Source: Actinomycetes bacterium (lineage in GTDB: Bacteria; Actinomycetota; Actinomycetes; Actinomycetales; Cellulomonadaceae). Taken from it: a stretch of 18,579 nucleotides of DNA. Location of the stretch: the NCBI GenBank assembly GCA_023412515.1, contig JAEYNO010000201.1, positions 1 to 18,579 of the forward strand, read 5' to 3'. Below the pieces are notes generated by a model. It was given only the letters and a program-made list of their open reading frames with translations. It had not been told where the DNA came from and ran no database searches. Of this stretch, positions 1-7,297 are shown in pieces. The position numbers were made by a program, and so were the translations under genes. Position 1 is the stretch's first letter; every line of letters begins with the position of its first letter.

Positions 1-1560
1 CCCGCCCCCACCGTCGACGAGCCGGCCCCGCTGCCGCCGCTCGGGTGGAACTCGTGGAACACCTTCTACTGCAACATCAACGAGCAGATGATCCGCCAGG
101 CGGCCGACGCGATGGTCAGCTCGGGCATGGCCGCCGCGGGCTACCAGTACGTCGTGGTCGACGACTGCTGGATGCAGGACACGCGCGGCCCCGACGGCAA
201 CCTGCGCCCCAACACCACGCGCTTCCCGTCCGGCATGAAGGCGCTCGGCGACTACATCCACTCCAAGGGCCTGAAGTTCGGGCTGTACCACGCGCCGCGC
301 GAGAAGACGTGCGACCAGTACTTCAACAACCGCCCCGGCACCTCGTCCAACGGCAACGAGACGCGCGACGCGCAGCTGTTCGCGTCGTGGGGCGTCGACT
401 ACGTCAAGCACGACTGGTGCGACCCGCGCGGCACCGTGCAGGAGCAGGCGGCGCTGTTCAAGAAGTTCGGCGACGCGCTCAAGGCCACCGGGCGGCCCAT
501 CGTCTACTCGATCAACCCCAACAGCGCGCACGACAACACCGCACCGACGTACTCCGGCTGGGGCGCGTTCGCCGACATGTGGCGCACGTCCGAGGACCTC
601 AAGGACGCGTGGTCGACCGGCTGCCCGCCGTCCGACCAGTGGTGCTTCGTGGGCATCACCGAGGCGCTCGACATCATCGAGCCGATGCGCGAGTGGACGA
701 AGCCGGGGCAGTACAACGACCCCGACATGCTCATGGTCGGCGTGCGCAACAGCCTCAACGCCACCGAGAACCGCGCGCACATGAGCATGTGGGCGATGCT
801 CTCGGCGCCGCTCATCGCCGGCAACGACATCCGCAACATGAGCGCCGACGTGCGCTCGATCCTCACCAACCGCGACGTGCTCGCGATCGACCAGGACCCG
901 CTCGTGCGGCAGGCCGACCGCGTGCGCGACGACGGCGACGCCGAGGTGTGGGTCAAGCCGCTCGCCGACGGCTCGGCAGCCGTCGCGCTGCTCAACCGCG
1001 GCAACGGCCAGCGCTCGATCTCGGCGACGCTCGCCGAGGCGGGACTGGGCGCGGGCACCGCGTCCTACCGCGAGCTGTGGACCGGCGCGACGGGTCAGAC
1101 GTCCGACCGCATCACCGCGACGGTCCCCGCGCACGGCGTCGCGCTCTACCGCGTCACGCCCGGCACGACGTCGCCCGGCACGTCGACGACGACCCTGGTC
1201 AGCGCCGCGTCGGGCCGCTGCCTCGACGCCCCCAACGGCGCCACCGCGAACGGCACGCGCCCGGTGATCTGGGACTGCCACGGCGGCACCAACCAGCGGT
1301 GGACGGCCGACGGCGCGACGCTGCGCGTGCTCGGCCGCTGCCTCGACGCCCCGAACGGCGCGACCGCCGGCACGGCCGTGCAGCTGTACGACTGCCACGG
1401 CGGAACCAACCAGCAGTGGACCGCCCAGGCTAACGGCACGATCCGCGGCGTCGCGTCGGGGCTGTGCCTCGACGTCGACCGCAACCTCACCGCCAACGGC
1501 ACGGGCGTGCTGCTGTGGACCTGCACCGGCGCGGCCAACCAGGTGTGGAGCCGGCGGTGA
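1..1560 (+). CDS. GH27 alpha-galactosidase with C-terminal CBM13 (5' partial)
   Basis: Secreted-type glycoside hydrolase expected to remove alpha-1,6-galactose from galactomannan or raffinose-type sugars. The frame is open from the first base, so the signal peptide and true start lie outside the window; 519 residues are visible. The barrel opens with the family signature PPLGWNSWN. By homology with rice and human alpha-galactosidases, the nucleophile is Asp138 in YVKHDWC and the acid/base is Asp199 in WRTSEDLKDAW; NDPDML (240-245) is also conserved. Residues about 396-519 form a three-repeat ricin-B lectin (CBM13) with QRW, QQW and QVW motifs and paired cysteines. The stop codon overlaps the GTG start of the GH43 gene, so the two are one operon. 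The family also includes alpha-N-acetylgalactosaminidases and beta-L-arabinopyranosidases, so substrate is inferred. The two first lectin repeats are unusually similar at DNA level. Confidence 0.93.
   Translation, partial: PAPTVDEPAPLPPLGWNSWNTFYCNINEQMIRQAADAMVSSGMAAAGYQYVVVDDCWMQDTRGPDGNLRPNTTRFPSGMKALGDYIHSKGLKFGLYHAPREKTCDQYFNNRPGTSSNGNETRDAQLFASWGVDYVKHDWCDPRGTVQEQAALFKKFGDALKATGRPIVYSINPNSAHDNTAPTYSGWGAFADMWRTSEDLKDAWSTGCPPSDQWCFVGITEALDIIEPMREWTKPGQYNDPDMLMVGVRNSLNATENRAHMSMWAMLSAPLIAGNDIRNMSADVRSILTNRDVLAIDQDPLVRQADRVRDDGDAEVWVKPLADGSAAVALLNRGNGQRSISATLAEAGLGAGTASYRELWTGATGQTSDRITATVPAHGVALYRVTPGTTSPGTSTTTLVSAASGRCLDAPNGATANGTRPVIWDCHGGTNQRWTADGATLRVLGRCLDAPNGATAGTAVQLYDCHGGTNQQWTAQANGTIRGVASGLCLDVDRNLTANGTGVLLWTCTGAANQVWSRR
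1213..1423 (+). repeat. Tandem CBM13 repeat units with near-identical DNA
   Basis: Two lectin repeat units lie exactly 120 nt apart (starting 1213 and 1333). Each contains GRCLDAP followed by NGAT, and later DCHGGTNQ, and the DNA is nearly identical at both ends of the unit. The third unit (from about 1450) is clearly more diverged. This is an internal domain repeat of the GH27 gene, not a mobile element. Confidence 0.8.
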
Positions 1561-3368
1561 CGCGCCGCTGGCGGGTCGCGGCGCTGGCCGCGGTCGCGCT
1601 GCTGCTGCCCGTCGTGCTCACCGCGCCGGCGGCGGCGGACAACCCGATCGTCCAGACCGTCTACACGGCCGACCCCGCGCCGCTCGTCCACGACGGTCGC
1701 CTGTACGTCTACACGAGCCACGACGAGGACGGCTCGACGTACTTCACGATGAAGGACTGGCGCGTCTTCTCGACGACCGACATGGCCAACTGGACGGACC
1801 ACGGCTCCCCCATGGGGCTGACGACCTTCGCGTGGGCCGAGGCCGACGCGTGGGCCGGCCAGGTCGTCGAGCGCGACGGGAAGTTCTTCTTCTACGTGCC
1901 CGTCAAGCAGCGCGGCGGCGGCATGGTCATCGGCGTCGGCGTGTCCGACAGCCCGACCGGGCCGTTCCGGGACGCGATCGGGCGGCCCCTGGTCGGCAAC
2001 GGCGAGATCGACCCGAGCGTGATGATCGACGACGACGGGCAGGCGTACCTCTACTGGGGCAACCCGAACCTCTGGTACGTCAAGCTCAACCGCGACATGG
2101 TGTCGTACTCCGGCAGCCCCACCCGCATCCCGCTGACCACGGCGGGGTTCGGCACCCGTCCCGGCAACGTCGCCAACCGGCCCACGCTCTACGAGGAGGG
2201 GCCGTGGGTGTACAAGCGCAACGGCACCTACTACAACGTGTTCGCGGCCGAGTGCTGCAGCGAGTTCATCGGCTACTCGACGGCGCCCGGGCCCACCGGC
2301 CCGTGGACGTACCGCGGCACGGTCATGCCGCGGCAGGGCGGCAGCTTCACCAACCACCCGGGAGTCGTGGACTACCGCGGCAGGTCGTACTTCTTCTACC
2401 ACAACGGCGCGCTGCCGGGCGGGGGCGGGTTCACGCGGTCCGTCGCGGTCGAGCAGTTCACGTACGGCGCCGACGGGTCGATCCCGCTCATGAACATGAC
2501 CGCCGCGGGGCCGCCGCAGATCGAGCCGCTCGACCCGTACGTCACGCAGCAGGCCGAGACCGTGGCCTGGGCGAGCGGCGTCGAGACCGAGCGCGCGACC
2601 GAGGGCGGGCTCAACCTCGCGTTCATCGGGAACGGCGACTGGGTGCGCGTCAAGGGCGTCGCGTTCGGGTCCGGTGCGGCGTCGTTCAGCGCGCGGGTCG
2701 CGTCGGCCACGAGCGGCGGACGCATCGAGGTGCGGCTCGACGGTGCGTCGGGGCCGGTGGTGGGCACGTGCACCGTGCCCGGCACGGGCGGGTGGCAGAC
2801 GTGGACGACCGTCACGTGCCCGGTCAGCGGCGCGACCGGCACGCGCGACCTCGTGCTGCGGTTCACGGGCGGCAGCGGCGAGCTGTTCAACGTGGGCAGC
2901 TGGCAGTTCGCACGCGGCGGCGGCACGACCCCGACGCCCACGCCCGGGGCCGGTGACGTGCGGGTCGTCAACCGCGCGAGCGGCAAGGTCATGGACGTCC
3001 AGCAGCCCAACCGCGACGACGCCGCGGTGGTCGGCCAGTGGGCGAGCAACGGGCAGCCGTGGCAGCGCTGGCAGGTGGTGGACGCGGGCGGCGGGTACGT
3101 GTCGCTGCGGTCCGTGCACAGCGGCAAGTGCCTCGACGTGACCGGTGCGTCGACCGCCGACGGCGCGCGGCTCATCCAGTACACGTGCCACGGCCGCACC
3201 AACCAGCAGTTCTCCTGGCGGTCGACGGGCGACGGGTACGACCAGCTCGTCAACCGGGCGAGCGGGCGGTGCGTCGGCGTCGTCGGCGCGTCGACCGCGG
3301 ACGGCGCGGCGCTCGAGCAGCGCACGTGCACGTCGGCCGCGACGCTCCAGTGGAGCCGCGCGTCGTGA
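1557..3368 (+). CDS. Secreted GH43 glycosidase with CBM6 and CBM13
   Basis: Predicted extracellular arabinofuranosidase or xylosidase of the five-bladed propeller family GH43 (603 residues). The GTG start at 1557 was chosen because GGAG lies 6 nt upstream and the next residues form a Sec signal peptide (TRRWR, then a Leu/Ala/Val core ending TAPAAA, cleavage near residue 27). The catalytic triad is visible: Asp39 in TADPAP (base), Asp152 in GEIDPS (pKa modulator) and Glu214 in YEEGPW (acid). Residues about 329-452 resemble CBM6, then a Gly/Thr/Pro linker, then about 467-603 a CBM13 lectin whose first repeat lacks the cysteine pair. It overlaps the GH27 stop as GTGA, suggesting translational coupling. 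Pairing with an alpha-galactosidase suggests debranching of hemicellulose or pectin side chains; exact linkage is unknown. Confidence 0.92.
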   Translation: MTRRWRVAALAAVALLLPVVLTAPAAADNPIVQTVYTADPAPLVHDGRLYVYTSHDEDGSTYFTMKDWRVFSTTDMANWTDHGSPMGLTTFAWAEADAWAGQVVERDGKFFFYVPVKQRGGGMVIGVGVSDSPTGPFRDAIGRPLVGNGEIDPSVMIDDDGQAYLYWGNPNLWYVKLNRDMVSYSGSPTRIPLTTAGFGTRPGNVANRPTLYEEGPWVYKRNGTYYNVFAAECCSEFIGYSTAPGPTGPWTYRGTVMPRQGGSFTNHPGVVDYRGRSYFFYHNGALPGGGGFTRSVAVEQFTYGADGSIPLMNMTAAGPPQIEPLDPYVTQQAETVAWASGVETERATEGGLNLAFIGNGDWVRVKGVAFGSGAASFSARVASATSGGRIEVRLDGASGPVVGTCTVPGTGGWQTWTTVTCPVSGATGTRDLVLRFTGGSGELFNVGSWQFARGGGTTPTPTPGAGDVRVVNRASGKVMDVQQPNRDDAAVVGQWASNGQPWQRWQVVDAGGGYVSLRSVHSGKCLDVTGASTADGARLIQYTCHGRTNQQFSWRSTGDGYDQLVNRASGRCVGVVGASTADGAALEQRTCTSAATLQWSRAS

Positions 3369-3387
3369 GGCCGCCGGGGTGACGGTG

Positions 3388-3423
3388 CGGGCGGGTCGTG
3401 GTGGTGCCGCCGCGACCCGCCCG
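3388..3423. terminator. Hairpin between convergent genes
   Basis: An 11-bp perfect GC stem (3388-3398 with 3413-3423) continues inward as a six-pair stem with two G-U pairs. It sits between the GH43 stop (3368) and the stop of the convergent membrane-protein gene (3427), so it can serve both strands. No U-tract follows, as is usual in high-GC actinobacteria. Confidence 0.7.
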
Positions 3424-3426
3424 TCG

Positions 3427-3837
3427 TCAGGCCCGTCGGCGGTGGCCGGACGCGAGGGTGATCAGCAGGAGCTCGACGACGACGAGCGCGACGATCTCGG
3501 CCCGGGCGACGTGCGACCAGAACTCGGCCGGTGCGATCACGCCGGGTTGACCCTGGTGGAGCCCGAACCGGTCGTACTGCGGGTTCTGCGTGGCGACGAC
3601 GATCATCGGCACCAGTGCCGTCGACATCCGAAGGGTCTGCGCCAGCGAGCCGCGCACGAACGGGCCGCGCAGCCCCACGAGGGCGGGGGTGAGGACGCAC
3701 GGGAGCATCAGGAGGACTGCGGGCCACGGCATCCCGACCGCGACGGCGCCCAGCCATGCCGCGCTGAGCAGCAGCGGCCACCACCGGTAGCGGCGAAGCG
3801 AGAGGGGCGCCGTCGCGGTGCCGGGGTACGGGTTCAC
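3427..3837 (-). CDS. Small multi-pass membrane protein, unknown function
   Basis: 136 residues from the GTG at 3837. I do not recognise a family. After a short polar N-terminus (NPYPGTATAPLSLRRYR) come hydrophobic stretches: WWPLLLSAAWLGAVAVG, PAVLLMLPCVLTPALVGL, STALVPMIVVA and, near the C-terminus, IVALVVVELLLITLA, giving three or four likely transmembrane helices. A polar loop (about residues 85-110, TQNPQYDRFGLHQGQPG) lies before the last helix, and the protein ends in basic GHRRRA. The start is inferred: the GTG shares its TG with the TGA of an upstream 37-codon frame, and only a distant GGGAG precedes it, so translation is probably coupled. Start further upstream in this frame is possible but would add a composition unlike a protein. 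Confidence 0.6.
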   Translation of the reverse strand: MNPYPGTATAPLSLRRYRWWPLLLSAAWLGAVAVGMPWPAVLLMLPCVLTPALVGLRGPFVRGSLAQTLRMSTALVPMIVVATQNPQYDRFGLHQGQPGVIAPAEFWSHVARAEIVALVVVELLLITLASGHRRRA

Positions 3838-3947
3838 GGCAGGGGGCTCCCGGCCCGGGTGGCTGTGGGGCGGGCGGGAAGGGCCGCAGGAACCAGCACC
3901 GCTCCCGCACCGAGCCCGGCTGCGAGCCCTCTTCGCGCACGTGCCAT
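3834..3947 (-). CDS. 37-residue hydrophobic peptide coupled to the membrane protein
   Basis: ATG at 3947 is preceded by GAGGGGG about 7-13 nt upstream, a good ribosome site. The peptide starts MARARRGLAAGLGAGAV and continues LVPAALPA, a basic start plus hydrophobic core resembling a signal or membrane anchor. Its TGA overlaps the GTG of the next gene as GTGA. It may be a real short leader that drives translation of the membrane protein, or the displaced N-terminus of that protein after a frameshift. No homologue recognised. Confidence 0.4.
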   Translation of the reverse strand: MARARRGLAAGLGAGAVLVPAALPARPTATRAGSPLP

Positions 3948-4259
3948 CACGAGCCCCCTCGACGACGACCGGTCGGGCAGCACAGGCGACCCCGGCCCCC
4001 TGCCCCTGTGCTCCGCACGCTAGCGACACCGCCGCCGGCCGTGGGCCGCGTGGCGAGCCACTCACCCGATCGGCCGCGCCCCGTACGGCGTGATTCCCGC
4101 CGGCCTCGTCGGAGCCGCTGGGTCGCACGACGTCGCGAGTCGCGACGTGACGCCGCGACCGCCGGGGACCAACGTCCGCCGCCGCCGCGGGCGGCCGGTC
4201 GTACGTTCGCGGTGCAGCGGGCGGCAGCACGCCGCCCGGCACCACGGAGGGACGGCGTC
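3948..4259. other. Divergent intergenic region
   Basis: 312 bp between the minus-strand peptide start and the plus-strand CMD-fold gene. It holds no convincing gene. It contains a possible minus-strand -10 (TAGCGT, 4018-4023 read in reverse), a 19-bp palindrome (4130-4148), a possible plus-strand -10 TACGTT (4202-4207) and the CMD ribosome site GGAGGG (4246-4251). Confidence 0.5.
4130..4148. promoter_or_regulatory. 19-bp perfect palindrome, possible operator
   Basis: ACGTCGCGA, one central G, then TCGCGACGT: nine-base arms with a single central base. It lies 111 bp upstream of the CMD-fold gene start and about 54 bp upstream of the candidate -10 TACGTT. Its compact symmetry suits a dimeric repressor or activator. 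The binding protein is unknown. Confidence 0.4.
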
Positions 4260-4595
4260 ATGAGCGTGTCCGAGGCTTTCCAGGCGTTCGCGCGCGAGAC
4301 GCCCGAGCAGTTCGGCGTGTGGGTGCGCGCGGTCGGCGAGCTCGGCGACGCGAGCGCGCTCGACGAGCGCACGCAGGAGCTCGCCTACCTCGCGGTGCTC
4401 GCGGCGACGGGTCTGCACTCCGGCCTGGACTTCCACACGCGGCGCGCGCTCGAGCTCGGCGCGAGCCGGGACGAGGTGCTGTCGGCGGTGCTCGTCGGGC
4501 TGCCCGCCGCGGGCAACCGCGTGACGTCGGCGCTGCCGCACGTGCTGGCCGCGTGCCCGGCGCGCGACGACGCCGCGGGCCCGACACCGGCCTGA
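4260..4595 (+). CDS. Carboxymuconolactone decarboxylase/AhpD-fold protein without CxxC
   Basis: 111-residue all-helical protein. The ATG at 4260 has GGAGGG 8 nt upstream. The central stretch reads LDERTQELAYLAVLAATG, then HSGLDFHTRRALELGAS, then RDEVLSAVLVGLPAAGN. This is the CMD/AhpD pattern of helix, active-site loop with DFHTRRAL, then (A/S)xEEVL. In redox-active members the loop carries CxxC; here it reads GLHSGLDFH with no cysteine, so peroxidase-type disulfide chemistry is unlikely, while the histidine remains. It might be a decarboxylase-like or structural member. It converges with the OYE-type oxidoreductase (36 bp between stops), so a shared pathway is possible but not shown. Confidence 0.75.
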   Translation: MSVSEAFQAFARETPEQFGVWVRAVGELGDASALDERTQELAYLAVLAATGLHSGLDFHTRRALELGASRDEVLSAVLVGLPAAGNRVTSALPHVLAACPARDDAAGPTPA

Positions 4596-4597
4596 CC

Positions 4598-4629
4598 CTC
4601 GCGGGCCAGGGGGCGGGCCCCGCGGCGAG
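4598..4629. terminator. Imperfect GC hairpin between convergent stops
   Basis: CTCGCGGGCC (4598-4607) can pair with bulges to 4616-4629 (GGCCCCGCGGCGAG) around a G-rich loop. It occupies nearly all of the 36-bp gap between the CMD-fold stop and the convergent oxidoreductase stop, so a bidirectional terminator is the simplest reading. The pairing is imperfect. Confidence 0.45.
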
Positions 4630-4631
4630 CG

Positions 4632-6557
4632 TCACACGGCAGCGCCTGCGGCGTAGCCGGCGTGGACGGCGTCGCCGACCTTCGCGGGCTGGACGCAGTC
4701 CCCGACGACGAACGTCGACGGCCTCGGGGCGAGCGCGTCGGGAAGCACCCGGTCGGGCCGGACCCCGAACGCGAGCAGCGCCGTGTCGGCCTCGAGCACG
4801 ACGCGCCCCTGCGGCCCGTCGCACGTCACGCCGCCACCGTCGATCGCGGCGACCCGGTGCTCGACGAGCACGCGCACGCCCGTCTCCGCGAGGCGTCGCA
4901 GCAGCGCGACGCGGTTGTGCACGACCATGTCGCCCGCCACCTGCGGGGCCATCTCGACGACCGTCACCTCGTGACCGTCGAGCGCGAGCTCGAGCGCGGC
5001 GTCGGCGCCCGAGAGCCCCCCGCCGCACACCACCACACGGCGGCCGACCGGCGCGCCGCGGTGGAAGTCCAGCACGTGCACGGCCGACGGGCCGTCCGTG
5101 CCCGGGACCGGGGGTGCCCACGGCGTCGACCCCGTCGCGACGACGAGGGCGTCGGCGCTCGTGACCTCGTCGGCGTCGGTGGTCACCTCGTGGCCGAGGT
5201 GCACGCGCACGCCGAGGCGCGTCAGCTCGCCCTCCCACCAGTCGACCATGCGGTGCAGCTCACGCTTGAAGTCCGGCGTCGCCGCGGGCTCGAGCACGCC
5301 GCCGAGCCGCTCGCCGCGCTCGTACAGGTCGACCACGTGCCCGCGCTCGGCGGCCACCCGCGCGGCCTCGAGACCGCCGGGACCACCACCGACGACGGTG
5401 ACACGACGGACCGTCGGCGCCGGGAGCGTGACGCGGGTCGTCTCGTGGCCCGCCTCGGGGTTCACCGAGCACTCGAGGGGCTGCCCGGCGGCGACGTTGC
5501 CGATGCAGAGCTGGTTGCAGCGGATGCACGGGCGCACGCTCTCGGCGCGGCCGTCGGCGACCTTGCGCACCAGGTCCGGGTCTGCGATGAGCATCCGCCC
5601 GAACCCGACGAAGTCGGCGACGCCGTCGACGAGGGCCTGCTCCGCGACGTCGGGCGTGAGGTTGCCGTTCACGGCGACGGGGATCCGCAGCGCGGGCTTC
5701 ACGGCCGCGGCGTCGGGCAGGTACACGCCGTCGCCCAGGTAGTACGACGGGAACGACCAGTCGATCGCCTCGTACGCGCCGGCGTCGACGAGCAGCACGT
5801 CGAGTCCCGCGTCCTGCAGGACGACCGCGAGCTCGCGCGCCTCGTCGGGCGTGCGTCCGCCGGGGAACTGGTGGCGCACGGTGATGCGCATCGACAGCGG
5901 GAAGTCGGCGCCGGCCTCCTCGCGGACGATCCGGATCATCTCCGTCGCGAACGTCGCGCGGCCGCGCACGTCGCCGCCGAACCGGTCGGTGCGGGTGTTC
6001 CACACGCCCGTGAGGAACTGGTCGGTGAGGTAGCCGGTGTGGCCGTGGAGGTCGATCGCGTCGAAGCCGGCGGCGAGCGCACGGCGGGTCGCGCCACGGA
6101 ACCGGTCGAGGACGTCCTCGACCTGCTCGGTGCTCAGGGCGCGGCACCGCACGCCCGGGTCCGCGAGCGTGGGGCAGTCGGACGCGGACCACGGTGCGTC
6201 GCCGTCCGGGCCGACGGGCATGATGCGCCCGAAACCGGGCGTCAGGTTGGCCGCGATGAGCCCTCCGGCGGCGTGCACCGCGTCGACGGCCGCCCGCAGC
6301 GGCGCGACGTGCCGGTCCGCGGTGAGCGCCACCGTCGAGCCCGTCGGGACGTCGTAGACGTCCTGCGTCTGGATCGACTCCGTGATGAGCAGGCCCGTGC
6401 CGCCCCGGGCACGGGCGACGAGGTAGGCGACGCCCGCGTCCGAGATCGTCCCGTCGGGGTTGGCGGTGTGCGTGCCCATCGGGGGCATGAAGGTGCGGTT
6501 CGGCAGCTCGAGGGAGCCCCAGCGGGCGGGTTCGAGCATGCGGGCGTGACGGGTCAC
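4632..6557 (-). CDS. OYE/FadH-type NADH:flavin oxidoreductase (FMN, 4Fe-4S, FAD)
   Basis: 641-residue multidomain oxidoreductase of the 2,4-dienoyl-CoA reductase/trimethylamine dehydrogenase group. The N-terminal TIM barrel (about 1-340) starts LEPARWGSLELPNRTFM and carries GYLTDQFLTGVWNTRTDRFG, with the Tyr of GYL matching the catalytic Tyr of FadH. A 4Fe-4S site follows: Cys344, Cys347, Cys351, Cys363 (CX2CX3CX11C). Two Rossmann motifs follow, GGGPGG at 390-395 and GGGLSG at 512-517, for FAD and NAD(P)H. GTG 6557 is chosen over ATG 6539 because AGGAG stands about 8 nt before it. It diverges from a TetR gene across a palindrome, so TetR repression is likely. Substrate could be an unsaturated acyl-CoA, enone or xenobiotic; the sequence does not decide. 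Confidence 0.9.
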   Translation of the reverse strand: MTRHARMLEPARWGSLELPNRTFMPPMGTHTANPDGTISDAGVAYLVARARGGTGLLITESIQTQDVYDVPTGSTVALTADRHVAPLRAAVDAVHAAGGLIAANLTPGFGRIMPVGPDGDAPWSASDCPTLADPGVRCRALSTEQVEDVLDRFRGATRRALAAGFDAIDLHGHTGYLTDQFLTGVWNTRTDRFGGDVRGRATFATEMIRIVREEAGADFPLSMRITVRHQFPGGRTPDEARELAVVLQDAGLDVLLVDAGAYEAIDWSFPSYYLGDGVYLPDAAAVKPALRIPVAVNGNLTPDVAEQALVDGVADFVGFGRMLIADPDLVRKVADGRAESVRPCIRCNQLCIGNVAAGQPLECSVNPEAGHETTRVTLPAPTVRRVTVVGGGPGGLEAARVAAERGHVVDLYERGERLGGVLEPAATPDFKRELHRMVDWWEGELTRLGVRVHLGHEVTTDADEVTSADALVVATGSTPWAPPVPGTDGPSAVHVLDFHRGAPVGRRVVVCGGGLSGADAALELALDGHEVTVVEMAPQVAGDMVVHNRVALLRRLAETGVRVLVEHRVAAIDGGGVTCDGPQGRVVLEADTALLAFGVRPDRVLPDALAPRPSTFVVGDCVQPAKVGDAVHAGYAAGAAV

Positions 6558-6592
6558 GGGGTCTCTCCTGGGGGACGTCGGGGCGCGAGCCC

Positions 6593-6616
6593 GAAGCGGG
6601 CACCGGTGCCCGTTTC
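6593..6616. promoter_or_regulatory. 24-bp palindrome, probable TetR operator
   Basis: A 24-bp inverted repeat with one mismatched pair: GAAGCGGG, CACCGGTG, CCCGTTTC in order. The inner 16 bp are perfectly symmetric. It lies between the divergent oxidoreductase (start 6557) and TetR gene (start 6683 or 6659). Size and placement are typical of a TetR-dimer operator controlling both directions. Binding is inferred. Confidence 0.7.
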
Positions 6617-6668
6617 TGTCTCCACGAGTATCGGCACCGCGCCCGACCCCCCGCGGGGATGAACGTCC

Positions 6669-6674
6669 TAGACT
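6669..6674 (+). promoter_or_regulatory. -10 box TAGACT of the TetR gene
   Basis: TAGACT matches the actinobacterial TANNNT -10 and ends 8 nt before the GTG at 6683. That is the spacing seen in leaderless actinobacterial transcripts, and there is no ribosome site before this GTG. No clear -35 is visible. Confidence 0.5.
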
Positions 6675-6682
6675 CCTGCGGC

Positions 6683-7297
6683 GTGACCCCCGGCCCGGCC
6701 CAGGCGGCGCCCGCCGCGGCCTCCACGCGCCGCGACGCCGTCCGCAACCGCTCGGCGATCGTCGCGGCCGCCGAGCGCGTCTTCGCCGCCGAGGGCGCGC
6801 ACGCACCGCTCGCGCGGGTCGCGCACGAGGCGGGCGTCGGACGCGCCACGGTCCAGCGCCACTTCCCCGACCGGTACGCGCTCGCGGCGGCGGTCTACGG
6901 CCGTAATCTCGACGACGTCGAGGCGTGGGCGGCCCGGCACGCCGACGCCCCCGGCGCGCTCGACGAGGTCGTCCGGCGCGTCGTCGACGGGCAGCGCCGC
7001 GCCGCCGGCCTGTTCCCCCGGATGCGCTCCGACGCCGCGGCGGCGCCGTACCTCGACGCGCTCGGCCGGCGCCTCGACACGCTGCTGACGGCCCCCACCG
7101 CGGCCGCTGTCGCGCGCGGCGAGATCGCGGCCGGGACCACCGTCGCCGACGTCCAGCTCGTGCTGGCCATGGCCGAGGGCCTGCTCGCGTCCTATGACGG
7201 CGAGGAGCGCACGCGCGCGCTCGACCGCGGTCTGCGGATCGCGCTGGCCGGTCTGCGCGAACCGAGCACCACCGCCACGGGCACGTCCGCGAGCTAG
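6683..7297 (+). CDS. TetR-family transcriptional regulator
   Basis: 204 residues from the GTG at 6683; an ATG at 6659 would add eight residues but would place the -10-like TAGACT inside the gene, so the leaderless GTG is preferred. The N-terminal HTH reads RNRSAIVAAAERVFAAEG, then LARVAHEAGVGRATVQRHF and PDRYALAAAVY, the classic TetR three-helix pattern. The C-terminal ligand domain is helical and Ala/Leu rich without a recognisable ligand signature. It diverges from the OYE-type oxidoreductase with the 24-bp palindrome between, so it probably represses itself and that gene until a substrate of the enzyme binds. It could also act on the downstream helR-like gene, but that has a different palindrome. 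Confidence 0.9.
   Translation: MTPGPAQAAPAAASTRRDAVRNRSAIVAAAERVFAAEGAHAPLARVAHEAGVGRATVQRHFPDRYALAAAVYGRNLDDVEAWAARHADAPGALDEVVRRVVDGQRRAAGLFPRMRSDAAAAPYLDALGRRLDTLLTAPTAAAVARGEIAAGTTVADVQLVLAMAEGLLASYDGEERTRALDRGLRIALAGLREPSTTATGTSAS

Noticed and set aside
1146..3191. Long minus-strand open frame of 681 codons opposite the GH genes
   Set aside because: It is antisense to clear GH27/GH43 catalytic and lectin domains, has Arg/Val/His-rich composition with no domain, and arises from GC-rich third positions.
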